From positions 1 to 48,399 of the forward strand of contig NZ_JAUSKL010000090.1 in assembly GCF_030646925.1 (NCBI RefSeq): DNA of 48,399 bases, given 5' to 3'. Numbering within the stretch: the first letter of the stretch is position 1; each line of letters begins with the position of its first letter. Of this stretch, positions 8,149 through 16,147 are shown in pieces. The translations under genes were made by a program, and so were the position numbers. The DNA comes from Candidatus Binatus sp. (GTDB lineage Bacteria > Desulfobacterota > Binatia > Binatales > Binataceae). The notes under the pieces are model-generated. The model was not told where the DNA came from. It worked only from the letters and a program-made list of their open reading frames with translations, and searched no databases.

Positions 8149-9024
8149 ATGGGCTTCCTAAAGCTTTTACTTAATTCGTTTTCGCCCAATGCCGAAGGCG
8201 TTAGAGAGGCGATGCGAATCTCGTACGCCAAGCACCTCCGGTTGGCTAAAGCAGGCCGTATACCAGTCCCGGAGGGAACTACGCCCCATGAAGTGGCGCT
8301 ATACGGCTCTCTTGCTTCGAGGTATCGAGCACTAAGTCAGGACTGGACGGAGGTCGAACTCATGTCGGACTTAGCTCCCTTTCTTATGATGGATCAGAGT
8401 GACGCCGTAGAGGCGGTTGCGGAGTACGCGGCTATGAAGGAATACCCCACGCAGGCGCGGATTCGTTGGTTGAAGGAGCAGATAAATCAGACGATTAGAA
8501 ACTTGACTGGTGCCGAGAAAGAATCGGCTTTGTTTGTCCCTCTCTTTCCAGGCTTAACGAACAGGCAAATTGAGTGGTGGAAGCTTCTTGACGAGCCAGC
8601 GCGCCTGTTGGTCGAACGCCAGTTGGAAATGGTGCAGAAGAAGGAAGTGCAACCTGAAGAGAATGACGACGCTCTCGATTCGATTCTTCGAGAAGCTGGA
8701 TGGCAGAGCGAAGACGATGAAGAGCTCGTAAAAGAAGTGCGCGAATTACTCCAAAAGGCTAACTATCCGGACGACCTGGATAGATATTTCGACGTACTGC
8801 GCAGGCATGGGTGCGCGATGAATGTCGCGGGAACCTATGCGGATAACTCGGAGAGATGGGAGTTTTCGAAAGTTTCCGGGGGAAGGGAGATTAGCGTGAC
8901 GATCACTTTCTCGCGCGATAGTCGTAGCCTTAGCTGGAGAGGAACTCTCGGCCTCGTTTCTGGCGAGGTGACTACTGGTCAATCCGTCGCGCAACTGGAA
9001 GCCCAACTGGCCGAGTGGGCGTAA
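8149..9024 (+). CDS. Uncharacterised 291-residue soluble protein in the low-GC cassette
   Basis: I do not recognise this family. The protein is soluble, with no signal peptide or membrane segment. The first two thirds look helical and are rich in charged residues, including an acidic stretch around residues 165-190 (EENDDALDS, SEDDEELVKE). The last third looks beta-rich (WEFSKVSGGREISVTITFSRD, then LSWRGTLGLVSGEVTTG). It ends at 9024, four bases before the next ATG, so it forms an operon with the zinc-ribbon protein at 9028. Codon usage and GC content differ from the neighbouring high-GC genes. Confidence 0.75.
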   Translation: MGFLKLLLNSFSPNAEGVREAMRISYAKHLRLAKAGRIPVPEGTTPHEVALYGSLASRYRALSQDWTEVELMSDLAPFLMMDQSDAVEAVAEYAAMKEYPTQARIRWLKEQINQTIRNLTGAEKESALFVPLFPGLTNRQIEWWKLLDEPARLLVERQLEMVQKKEVQPEENDDALDSILREAGWQSEDDEELVKEVRELLQKANYPDDLDRYFDVLRRHGCAMNVAGTYADNSERWEFSKVSGGREISVTITFSRDSRSLSWRGTLGLVSGEVTTGQSVAQLEAQLAEWA

Positions 9025-9027
9025 ACA

Positions 9028-9954
9028 ATGAACGACAAAAGCCTTGTATGTCCGCAGTGTGGTGCAGACGCGCACAGGGGTTTGGTCGCGGACGGGGATG
9101 AAGTCGACTGGTCGGCCAGATGCGCCAACGGTCATGGCGAGGTTACTGAAGACGGGTTGCTCCTGACCACCGAAAAAGCGGCGGATGGCTATGAAGTTAC
9201 GCAGGAAGCCGGAAAGGATGGGCGGGTCATCTGTCGCTATGGCGGACCTTGGAAAATTGCCGACACTCTCCTGCAGAGCATTCTTGACTTGGAGAGGCAA
9301 CGTCTCGGGCCCGGCAAGACAGTCGATCTCTTGTCTGCAAAGAAAATACAATGGAATTTAAAGGCCGCGAAAAGGAGGTTTCGGAGACTATTGAACCGAT
9401 CGAATAACAACCTCCCTCCGATCGAAGATCAGAGCTTGCGGGAACTGGCAGCTGAATTACTCGACGAATACCGGAAGGGCATGTGGACAGGCGATGATGC
9501 CTGGTACTCCGATGACGACCTCATGAGATGGTCACAAGAAGGGTTCTTTCAGGAGTTAAAGGACTATGAGCTTCGCAAAAGCCGGGAGCCCATGCTGGTA
9601 TTGTCAAAGCTTCTGCCCGAGCCACTCTCGACAGCGTTTCATCAGGTAAGGGAGTGTTACCGAAACGGCCTTTTCGTCGGGACGGTGGGAATGAGCCGTG
9701 TAATCCTGGAGGATGTTGTCAAGCGCGCCTCCGGGGACTTGGAAGACGGATCTTCCTTTGTTCAAATGGTGTACAGACTTCCGGAAAGTCTACTACAGAC
9801 TCGAGATAAGCAAAAAGCTATCAGGCTTAAATTCGACAGCAACACAGTCCTCCACGCTGCCGGAGTTGGATTTAGCGAGAGCGAAGCGTTTCTGCATTTT
9901 TCAGGGGTAGCCGAAATTGTAAGTATCCTGGCGAACAAAGGCACCCTCAATTGA
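9028..9954 (+). CDS. Uncharacterised zinc-ribbon protein with DUF4145-like helical C-terminus
   Basis: The 308-residue protein begins with a CPQCGA knuckle (Cys9, Cys12) and a second block CANGHGEVTEDGLL, probably completing a zinc ribbon. A basic segment SAKKIQWNLKAAKRRFRR follows near 110-125. The last 110 residues (from LSTAFHQVRECYRNGLFVGT, through MSRVILEDVVKRA, to NTVLHAAGVGFSESEAFLHF) have the helical pattern of DUF4145-type domains, including a histidine near the expected place. DUF4145 proteins are often found in mobile and defence contexts; that this is a defence gene is inference. It sits immediately after the 291-residue gene. Low GC suggests it arrived with that gene. Confidence 0.75.
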   Translation: MNDKSLVCPQCGADAHRGLVADGDEVDWSARCANGHGEVTEDGLLLTTEKAADGYEVTQEAGKDGRVICRYGGPWKIADTLLQSILDLERQRLGPGKTVDLLSAKKIQWNLKAAKRRFRRLLNRSNNNLPPIEDQSLRELAAELLDEYRKGMWTGDDAWYSDDDLMRWSQEGFFQELKDYELRKSREPMLVLSKLLPEPLSTAFHQVRECYRNGLFVGTVGMSRVILEDVVKRASGDLEDGSSFVQMVYRLPESLLQTRDKQKAIRLKFDSNTVLHAAGVGFSESEAFLHFSGVAEIVSILANKGTLN

Positions 9955-9979
9955 TCCAACAGTCCGATAGTTGCTCGAA

Positions 9980-10024
9980 TCACGAACCGCTGCCGCGTCG
10001 TTTGAAGTGATCGGCCAGTACGTT
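9980..10024 (-). repeat. Copy B of the peptidase tail, inside the intact M20 gene
   Basis: These are the last 15 codons, stop included, of the intact M20 peptidase gene (NVLADHFKRRGSGS-stop). They are the reference for the degenerate copies at 7291-7332 and 8087-8122. All three are in the same orientation and immediately adjoin cassette sequence, like the boundaries of an element that uses a gene's 3' end as its insertion site. Confidence 0.6.
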
Positions 10025-11401
10025 GGCGACGCAGCAGGTCAGTTTCTTCGCAGTCGGGATATGCAGAAATTCGTTGGGGCCGTGCGCGTTCGCGTGCGGT
10101 CCAAGCACGCCGGTGATCAGGAACTGCGCTTCCGGAAAGCGCTCGCCGAGCATCGCCATGAACGGAATCGTGCCGCCCTCGCCCATGTACGCAGTCGGCT
10201 TGCCGAAGTAGTCATTCGACGCGGCGTCGAGGCTGCGCTCGAGCCACGGCGAAAGTTCCGGCGCGTTCCATCCGCTGGCGCCCCAGTTCGGCGCGAAACT
10301 GACCCTCGCATCGTGCGGCGGATTTTCTTCGAGCAATGATTTGAGCTTCTGCGTCGCGATTTTAGGATCGCAGGTCGGCGGCAATCGCAGCGACAGCGTC
10401 ACCGCGGTTTGCGGGCGCAGCACGTTGCCGGAATTGGCGGTCGGCGGCAGTCCGTCGGCGCCGATAATCGACAGCGCGGGACGCCAGGTGCGATTCAGCA
10501 CGAGTTCAGTGAGATCGCGGCTGACTGGCTGCGTCGCCCCTGCGAACGGAAATTTCTTGTAGATGTCGTCGCCCAGCACCGACGCCGTCGCCGACGCCTG
10601 CTTGAGGCGCGCCGCGGGAATCTCGACGTGAAACTCGCGCGCGAGCACTTCTCCGCTCGCCTCATCCTCGACGCGACTCAGCAGTTGCCTGACGATTCGA
10701 AAACTGTCCGGCACGACGCCGCCCGCATCGCCGGAATGCATCCCCTCCGTCAGCACCTCGACCGTTAGCCGGCCGCCGACCAGTCCGCGCAGCGAAGTGG
10801 TGCACCAAAGCTGCTCGTAATTGCCGCATCCCGAATCGAGCGCGATCACCAGGCTCGGCTGGCCGATGCGCGCCGCGAGATGCTCGATGTAATGCGGCAG
10901 GTCGAAGCTGCCGCTTTCTTCGCACGCCTCGATCACGACGACGCATCGCGCATGCGTGATGCTGTTCGCTTGCAGCGCGCCGATTGCCGCCATGCACGCG
11001 AACGTCGCGTAACCGTCGTCGGCCGCGCCGCGCCCGTACAATCGATCGCCCTCGAGCACCGGTTCCCACGGCCCAAGGCCGTCGCGCCATCCCGCCATCT
11101 CGGGCTGTTTATCCATATGCCCGTAGAGCAAAACGCAGTCGTCGGATTTACCGGGGATGTCGATGAACAGCAGCGGCGTGCGTCCTTCGAGGCGCGCGAC
11201 TTCGACCTTCATCCCCGCGATCGGCTGGCGCCGCACCCAATTCTCGAAGCGCGCGACGACGCGCTCCATGTGCCCGTGCGCCATCCATTCCTTGTCGAAC
11301 GCGACCGACTTGTTCGGGATGCGGATGTACTCAATCAGCTCGGAAACGATCGAGCTATCCCAGAGCTGTTCGACGTGACTGCGAATCGATGCCTTATCCA
11401 T
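9980..11401 (-). CDS. M20 family zinc metallopeptidase
   Basis: The 473-residue protein has the M20 co-catalytic zinc centre: His95 in LLYGHMDKQP, Asp128 in GRGAADDG, the Glu pair near 161 in EACEESGS, an Asp in ALDSGCGN, and a late His in GPHANAHGPNEF. A dimerisation domain interrupts the catalytic one (HSGDAGG region). Length is typical of M20 dipeptidases/carboxypeptidases acting in the cytoplasm, since no signal peptide is seen. The specific substrate is unknown. It is transcribed towards the low-GC cassette, and degenerate copies of its 3' end occur twice within that cassette. Confidence 0.92.
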   Translation of the reverse strand: MDKASIRSHVEQLWDSSIVSELIEYIRIPNKSVAFDKEWMAHGHMERVVARFENWVRRQPIAGMKVEVARLEGRTPLLFIDIPGKSDDCVLLYGHMDKQPEMAGWRDGLGPWEPVLEGDRLYGRGAADDGYATFACMAAIGALQANSITHARCVVVIEACEESGSFDLPHYIEHLAARIGQPSLVIALDSGCGNYEQLWCTTSLRGLVGGRLTVEVLTEGMHSGDAGGVVPDSFRIVRQLLSRVEDEASGEVLAREFHVEIPAARLKQASATASVLGDDIYKKFPFAGATQPVSRDLTELVLNRTWRPALSIIGADGLPPTANSGNVLRPQTAVTLSLRLPPTCDPKIATQKLKSLLEENPPHDARVSFAPNWGASGWNAPELSPWLERSLDAASNDYFGKPTAYMGEGGTIPFMAMLGERFPEAQFLITGVLGPHANAHGPNEFLHIPTAKKLTCCVANVLADHFKRRGSGS

Positions 11402-11552
11402 GACGACAGCCTACGCGACCAGCGCGCCGCTTGGCAAAATCTTTTGCAGCGCGTTCGCGCGCGCAATTTTTCGCACGAGTCGCCAGCTATCAACCGCTTG
11501 CGGATAATCGAAAGCTGTATTAGCGACAAAGTGTCGAATCGTTCTCGGGAGA

Positions 11553-12800
11553 ATGACTATGCAAAATGGCGGAATTCTGGCGGGTCTGCGCGTAATCGAT
11601 TGCGGCACTTATATCGCGGGGCCGGCCTCCACGACCATCATGTCGGACTTCGGCGCCGAGGTTTTCAAAATCGAACGGCCCGGCGGCGGCGATTTATGGC
11701 GCCTGTTCCCGCATCTGCCCGGCACCGCCAAATCGAAAATCAACTGGGGCTGGGTGCTCACCGGCCGCAACAAAAAAAGCGTCGCGCTCGATCTCTCGAA
11801 AGCCGAAGGCCGCGAAGTGCTGATTCGATTGGTCAAGAGCGCCGACGTCTTCGTCACCAACTATCAACCGCAACTGCTCGAAAAATTTCATCTCGCGTAC
11901 GAGGATCTGAACGCCGAAAATCCGCGACTCATCTATGCGCATCTCACCGGCTACGGCGACGCGGGCGACGACGTCGATGCGCCCGCGTTCGACGCGCTGG
12001 CATACTGGGCGCGCTCGGGCCTGATGATGGGCGTGGTCAGCGTCGACGGCAAACCGGGCGGCCCGCGCCCCGGTATCGGCGATCATCCGACCGCGATGTC
12101 GATGTTCGGCGCGATCATGCTGGGCCTCTACAATCGCGAACGCACCGGCCGCGGCTCGAAGGTAGGCACCTCGTTGCTCGCGAGCGGCGCGTGGGCCAAC
12201 GGATGCGATCTCCAGGCGAAATTTTGCAACGCCGAATTTCCGCAGCGCAGCGAGCCGGGGGCGCATCCGCCGAATCCGCTCGGCGCCGGCTATCTCAGCC
12301 GCGACGGCAAGCCGTTCATGATCGCGCTGCTCGACCCCGACGTCGAGTTTCCGCGGCTCGCGAATGCGCTGGGGTATCCCGATCTCGCAACCGATCCGAT
12401 GTTCAAGGACAACGACGGCAAGAAGGAAAATGCCGCCGCGCTACACGCGATCCTGCAATCGCAATTCGAGTCGCGCGACCTTTCCGAGTTGCGCGGGCTG
12501 TTCAAAAATTACGACATCAAGTGGGCGCCGTTCCCGACCCTCGACGACGTGGTGAAAGATCCGCAGATGCGCGCGTCGGGCGCGGTCGTGGACATGGATT
12601 ATCCCGGCCACGGCAATCTCGAAACGATTACCAGTCCGCTATTTGTTCGCGGGAGCGAAAAGCGCAAGCCGCAAGCTGCGCCGGACGTGGGCGCAAATAC
12701 GCGCGAGACTCTCCGCGAACTCGGCTACAGCGACGCCGCGATCGATAGGTTGATCGAGCGCAAGGTCGCCTCGACTTCGGATCAGGAAACGTCGCTGTGA
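11553..12800 (+). CDS. CaiB/BaiF (class III) CoA-transferase
   Basis: The 415-residue product opens with LAGLRVIDCGTYIAGPASTT and DFGAEVFKIERPGGGD, then GRNKKSVALDL, all characteristic of formyl-CoA transferase-type enzymes. Asp177 in GIGDHPTAM is in the position of the catalytic aspartate that carries the CoA thioester chemistry. The family moves CoA between carboxylic acids in the cytoplasm, for example on oxalate, carnitine, bile acid or aromatic acid routes. The acid used here cannot be deduced. It is followed after 135 bases by a D-aminoacylase-like hydrolase on the same strand. Confidence 0.93.
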   Translation: MTMQNGGILAGLRVIDCGTYIAGPASTTIMSDFGAEVFKIERPGGGDLWRLFPHLPGTAKSKINWGWVLTGRNKKSVALDLSKAEGREVLIRLVKSADVFVTNYQPQLLEKFHLAYEDLNAENPRLIYAHLTGYGDAGDDVDAPAFDALAYWARSGLMMGVVSVDGKPGGPRPGIGDHPTAMSMFGAIMLGLYNRERTGRGSKVGTSLLASGAWANGCDLQAKFCNAEFPQRSEPGAHPPNPLGAGYLSRDGKPFMIALLDPDVEFPRLANALGYPDLATDPMFKDNDGKKENAAALHAILQSQFESRDLSELRGLFKNYDIKWAPFPTLDDVVKDPQMRASGAVVDMDYPGHGNLETITSPLFVRGSEKRKPQAAPDVGANTRETLRELGYSDAAIDRLIERKVASTSDQETSL

Positions 12801-12935
12801 CTTTGGCAATGACCGCGCCGCGATGCGCGGTCATCAGAATGGTTTGCAGTGCGCATTAGCAATGCTGTAAGAGAAAAGGATACCCGCGCGCGCATCGAGC
12901 GCGCCGCTTCCAACTTGGCGCTTGGAGGAAAGCTC

Positions 12936-14669
12936 ATGGCCGATTTCGACATTCAAATCAAAGGCGGCACGATCGTCGATGGTACGCGGGTTCCGCGCTA
13001 CCGCGGCGACGTCTGGATCAAGGACGGGAAAGTTGCACAACTGGGCGGCCGCGCTCCCGGCTTTGCCAAAAAGGTGATCGACGCGGACGGCCTGATCGTC
13101 GCGCCGGGCTTCGTCGATCTGCATACACACTACGATGCGCAGATTCGCTGGGATCCCTATTGCACGATCTCCGGATGGCACGGCGTAACTTCGGTGGTGC
13201 TCGGCAACTGCGGCTTCGGCTTTGCCCCGTGCAAACCGGACTTCCGCGACCGCTCGATGCTGACGATGACGCGCACCGAAGCGATCCCGTACGCCTCCAT
13301 GAAGGCCGGTATCAACTGGGACTGGGAGACGATCCCGCAGTACCTGGATTCGCTCGACCGCGCCCCGAAGGGCGTCAATTGTATCCAGTACATGCCGACC
13401 GCGTCGCTGATGACCTACGTGATGGGTCTCGAAGCGGCCAAAACGCGACCCGCGACCGAGTCCGAACGGGCCGAGATGGCGCGGCTGCTGGATGAAGGCA
13501 TGGACGCGGGCCTATGTGGCTTTTCGATTCAACGCCTGGGACCGAACTCCGCGCAGGCTGACTTTGACGGCTCGCCGATGGTTACGGATACGATGTGCGA
13601 CGAGGACATCCTGAACCTCGCGCGCGTGCTCCGTAGGCGCGACGAAGGCTTCATGGAAATCACGCAGGGCACCGGCGACCCTCGAATCGACCTGACATTC
13701 GTTGAAACGCTCGCCGATGAATCGCAGCGCCCGATCCTGTGGCAGGTAATCGTTCCGACCCGCAACAATCCTGAAATCCACCGCCGCAGCTTGAGGTTCG
13801 TCGAACGCAATCGCGCGAAAGGGCGTCAGATCTTCGGCCAGGCGGGCACGGTCCGCAGCGGCTTTGCCTTCAGCCTCGAGAACTGGAACCTCTACGACAC
13901 GCTGCCCGAATGGCGCGTATTGACCACCGGTACCACGGAAGAGAAGCTCGCCAAGATGAAGGATCCGGCGCTGCGCGCGGCGGTAATCCACGCCAACGAT
14001 AATTGCGACATGAACTTCAAAGCGATTCAGGCGGGCGTCGGCGGCAACCCCAAGCATTTGATCGTGACGTGGGTCGAGAATATCGAGCCGCTCGAGAAAT
14101 ACGTCGGCAAATCGCTCGGCCAGATCGGCATGGAAGAGGGTAAGCATCCGATCGAAGCGATGCTCGATATCGCCGTAGCGAGCGGCCTCAAGGCGGAGTT
14201 CCTTGGCCCCAACCGTGGTTTCAATTCGGATTACATGGCTGAGATCATCAACAACTCGCAGTTCACCTTCCCCGGCGTGTCGGACGGCGGCGCGCACACC
14301 AAGTTCTTCACTGGCGGCGCTTTCACGACCGACTTCCTGCGCTGGCTGGTGCGCGACGAGCAAAAGATCACGCTGGAAGAGGCTCATTACCGCTTGTCGG
14401 CGTTGCCAGCGCATGCGGCGGGTTTCCGTGATCGCGGCGTGCTGCGCGAAGGCGCAGCCGCAGACGTCGTGGTCTACGACCTCAACCGTCTGGGGATCGA
14501 GCCGGATTGGGTCGGCGAGATCGTACATGACCTGCCGGGCGACGAATGGCGTCGCGTGCAGCGCCCGCAGGGGTACCGCTCGATCATCGTGAACGGGGTG
14601 GAAACCTTCGACGAGGGTAAATGCACAGGCGAGACGCCGGGCAAGCTGTTGCGTCACGGCCACGCCTGA
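12936..14669 (+). CDS. Amidohydrolase, N-acyl-D-amino-acid deacylase (D-aminoacylase) type
   Basis: The start is placed at the ATG 12936 because GGAGG lies eight bases upstream; an in-frame ATG at 12849 would add 29 unlikely residues. The 577-residue enzyme shows the amidohydrolase metal motif DLHTHYDAQ (His63, His65). It also has GNCGFG with Cys92, which in D-aminoacylases is a metal ligand, and the late SDGGAH aspartate. The N-terminal beta-sandwich strand pattern (IKGGTIVDGTRVPRYRGDV) and C-terminal return strand are typical. Related enzymes hydrolyse N-acyl-D-amino acids or cyclic amides. Pairing with the CoA-transferase suggests a catabolic route, but that is inference. Confidence 0.9.
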   Translation: MADFDIQIKGGTIVDGTRVPRYRGDVWIKDGKVAQLGGRAPGFAKKVIDADGLIVAPGFVDLHTHYDAQIRWDPYCTISGWHGVTSVVLGNCGFGFAPCKPDFRDRSMLTMTRTEAIPYASMKAGINWDWETIPQYLDSLDRAPKGVNCIQYMPTASLMTYVMGLEAAKTRPATESERAEMARLLDEGMDAGLCGFSIQRLGPNSAQADFDGSPMVTDTMCDEDILNLARVLRRRDEGFMEITQGTGDPRIDLTFVETLADESQRPILWQVIVPTRNNPEIHRRSLRFVERNRAKGRQIFGQAGTVRSGFAFSLENWNLYDTLPEWRVLTTGTTEEKLAKMKDPALRAAVIHANDNCDMNFKAIQAGVGGNPKHLIVTWVENIEPLEKYVGKSLGQIGMEEGKHPIEAMLDIAVASGLKAEFLGPNRGFNSDYMAEIINNSQFTFPGVSDGGAHTKFFTGGAFTTDFLRWLVRDEQKITLEEAHYRLSALPAHAAGFRDRGVLREGAAADVVVYDLNRLGIEPDWVGEIVHDLPGDEWRRVQRPQGYRSIIVNGVETFDEGKCTGETPGKLLRHGHA

Positions 14670-14698
14670 TCGCGCGAGCAATCTGAATCGGCAATGAA

Positions 14699-14732
14699 GG
14701 GGCGGTCCGCACGACCGCCCCTTTCATTTTTT
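14699..14732 (+). terminator. Rho-independent terminator after the amidohydrolase gene
   Basis: A perfect nine-base-pair stem, GGGGCGGTC (14699-14707) with GACCGCCCC (14713-14721), closes a five-base loop and is followed by TTTCATTTTTT. It lies about 30 bases after the amidohydrolase stop. Confidence 0.9.
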
Positions 14733-14763
14733 GCGACACTCTGACGGTTTCGTTTCTCCGTGG

Positions 14764-14781
14764 CACAGGCTTTAGCCTGTG
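14764..14781. repeat. Short perfect palindrome CACAGGCT-TT/AGCCTGTG type
   Basis: The 18 bases CACAGGCTTTAGCCTGTG form a hairpin with an eight-base stem and a minimal two-base loop. No function is visible. It lies between the terminator and the inverted-repeat element at 14861. Confidence 0.45.
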
Positions 14782-14860
14782 GAGAGCACATCGGATGTTC
14801 AGAGGCTGACCCACTTTTTGTCACCCTGAGCCGCCGCTGTAGCGTGAGCACCACCACTGT

Positions 14861-14965
14861 TGTCATTCTGAGGCGAAGGCTGCGCAGCCGAAGAATCCCG
14901 GATCTGTTTCTTCGTCGGGCGTCTTCCGGGTTCCTTCACTACGGCAGCCTTCGTTCAGGATGACA
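14861..14965. mobile_element. MITE-like element with about 21-base terminal inverted repeats (family R2)
   Basis: The left arm TGTCATTCTGAGGCGAAGGC (14861-14880) and the right arm, which read in reverse complement is TGTCATCCTGAACGAAGGCT, are imperfect inverted repeats bounding a 105-base non-coding unit. Bases 14882-14901 include GCGCAGCCGAAGAATCCCGG. Partial relatives occur at 632-654, 14820-14837 and 46261-46420. No transposase is encoded. The remainder of 14670-15060 contains no gene. Confidence 0.65.
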
Positions 14966-15060
14966 CGAGGAGGCTGCGCGCGTCACGATCCGAATTCCGA
15001 TCGCTTGCTCGCGCGCGCAAAAGGGAGCGAAATACGAATCGCAAGCGGAGGATTTTTTTA

Positions 15061-15750
15061 ATGATCGATCTCTACTATTGGCCGACGCCCAATGGGCACA
15101 AAATTACGATCTTTCTCGAAGAAACCGGGCTCGAATACAAAATCGTGCCGGTCAATATCCGCAAGGGCGAGCAATTCGCGCCCGAGTTTCTGAAGATCAG
15201 CCCGAACAACCGGATGCCCGCGATTGTCGATCACAACGGTCCCGGCGGAAAGCCGCTCGCGCTGTTCGAGTCGGGCGCGATCCTGATCTATCTCGGCGAG
15301 AAGACCGGCAAGTTCCTGTCGTCCGAGCCGCACGCAAAGTACACGACGATTCAATGGGTGATGTTCCAGATGGGTGGAATCGGCCCGATGTTCGGACAGC
15401 GCGGACATTTCCTGCGCGCCGCGCCGGAGAAGATTCCGTATGCGATCGATCGCTACACCAACGAATCGCGCCGCCTGCTGAACGTGATGGAGAAGCGCCT
15501 CGCCGAGGCCGAATACCTGGCCGGCGATTATTCGATCGCCGATATGGCGACCTATCCGTGGGTTGTAGGCACTCGTCGCGAGCCCGAGGAACTGCAAGCT
15601 CGGCCCAACTTCAAGCGCTGGCTCGACGCGATCTCCGAACGGCCTGCGGTCAAGCGCGGCCTCGCGGTGATGGCCGACTTGCCGCCGGAACCGCTCGACG
15701 AAGAAGCGCGCTCGATCCTCTATGGCAACAAGCAATTCGAAAAGCGCTGA
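15061..15750 (+). CDS. Glutathione S-transferase, YfcG/YghU (nu) type
   Basis: The 229-residue protein starts MIDLYYWPTPNGHKITIFLE, the N-terminal thioredoxin-fold signature of bacterial nu-class GSTs. It has NNRMPAIVDH with the cis-proline and FESGAILIYL for glutathione gamma-glutamyl binding. The helical C-terminal domain contains YLAGDYSIADMATYPWV. GCGGAGG lies nine bases upstream of the ATG. Nu-class enzymes show disulphide reductase or peroxidase activity with glutathione in the cytoplasm. It stands alone, between the repeat-filled gap and the SDR remnant. Confidence 0.94.
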   Translation: MIDLYYWPTPNGHKITIFLEETGLEYKIVPVNIRKGEQFAPEFLKISPNNRMPAIVDHNGPGGKPLALFESGAILIYLGEKTGKFLSSEPHAKYTTIQWVMFQMGGIGPMFGQRGHFLRAAPEKIPYAIDRYTNESRRLLNVMEKRLAEAEYLAGDYSIADMATYPWVVGTRREPEELQARPNFKRWLDAISERPAVKRGLAVMADLPPEPLDEEARSILYGNKQFEKR

Positions 15751-15774
15751 ACGCGCTCGACTACCGGTAGATCG

Positions 15775-15890
15775 TTACAGCGTCAGGCCGCCATCGACGA
15801 CGAGACTCCGCACCGGTGATGTAGCGCGTCTCCTCCGACGCGGGAAATAGTGCCGCCGGCGCTCGTACGGGTTCGGCAGTTCGTCGAACC
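15775..15890 (-). pseudogene. Short-chain dehydrogenase/reductase remnant, C-terminal tail with frameshift
   Basis: On the minus strand one frame reads PAALFPASEETRYITGA. After a single-base shift the next frame reads SLVVDGGLTL and stops at 15775-15777. Together these are the classic SDR C-terminus (AALFLASEE-YITGASLVVDGG). Everything upstream of about 15890 is missing; the tRNA-Sec 3' end is only 15 bases away. The gene is dead: truncated and frameshifted. Confidence 0.72.
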
Positions 15891-15904
15891 CGTCTCACAG
15901 TTGA

Positions 15905-16000
15905 TGGCGGAGGGGGGAGGGAGTCGAACCCTCCGGCGACAGTATTAGCCGCCAAGCCGGTTTTGAAGACCGGTGGGGCCACCGGGCCCCTTCCTCCTCC
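15905..16000 (-). tRNA. selC: tRNA-Sec (anticodon TCA)
   Basis: The minus strand from 16000 starts GGAGGAGGAAGGGG and ends with CCA encoded at 15907-15905. The anticodon arm is CCGGT-CTTCAAA-ACCGG, with anticodon TCA at 15966-15964. A long variable arm (GGCGGC...GTCGCC) and the T arm GAGGG-TTCGACT-CCCTC follow. The eight-base acceptor stem (with one A-C mismatch) and about 96 nucleotides overall fit bacterial selenocysteine tRNA. The organism should therefore decode UGA as selenocysteine; selA, selB and selD are not in this window. The gene borders a stress-type island and a broken SDR gene, as expected for a tRNA used as an integration site. Confidence 0.93.
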
Positions 16001-16147
16001 AGCCCTTGTTTCTTAGGGACTTACAGCGATTTGCACAACCCGACAGTCGGCAAATCCAATATGAGCTGTTTAGCTCTGCTTGCTACAAATCGAGATCTGC
16101 TGGTGAGACTTTTCGGAGGGAACGCTGGCCCGCCTGATGCCGACACC

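Noticed and set aside
10880-12748. Very long plus-strand open frame (over 600 codons) across the M20 peptidase and CoA-transferase genes
   Set aside because: Its translation is Arg-rich and lacks domain motifs; it is antisense to one well-supported gene and out of frame with another, an artefact of high GC.
13512-14681. Antisense frame of about 390 codons opposite the amidohydrolase
   Set aside because: Composition is shadow-like, and the plus-strand gene has full metal motifs and a ribosome binding site.
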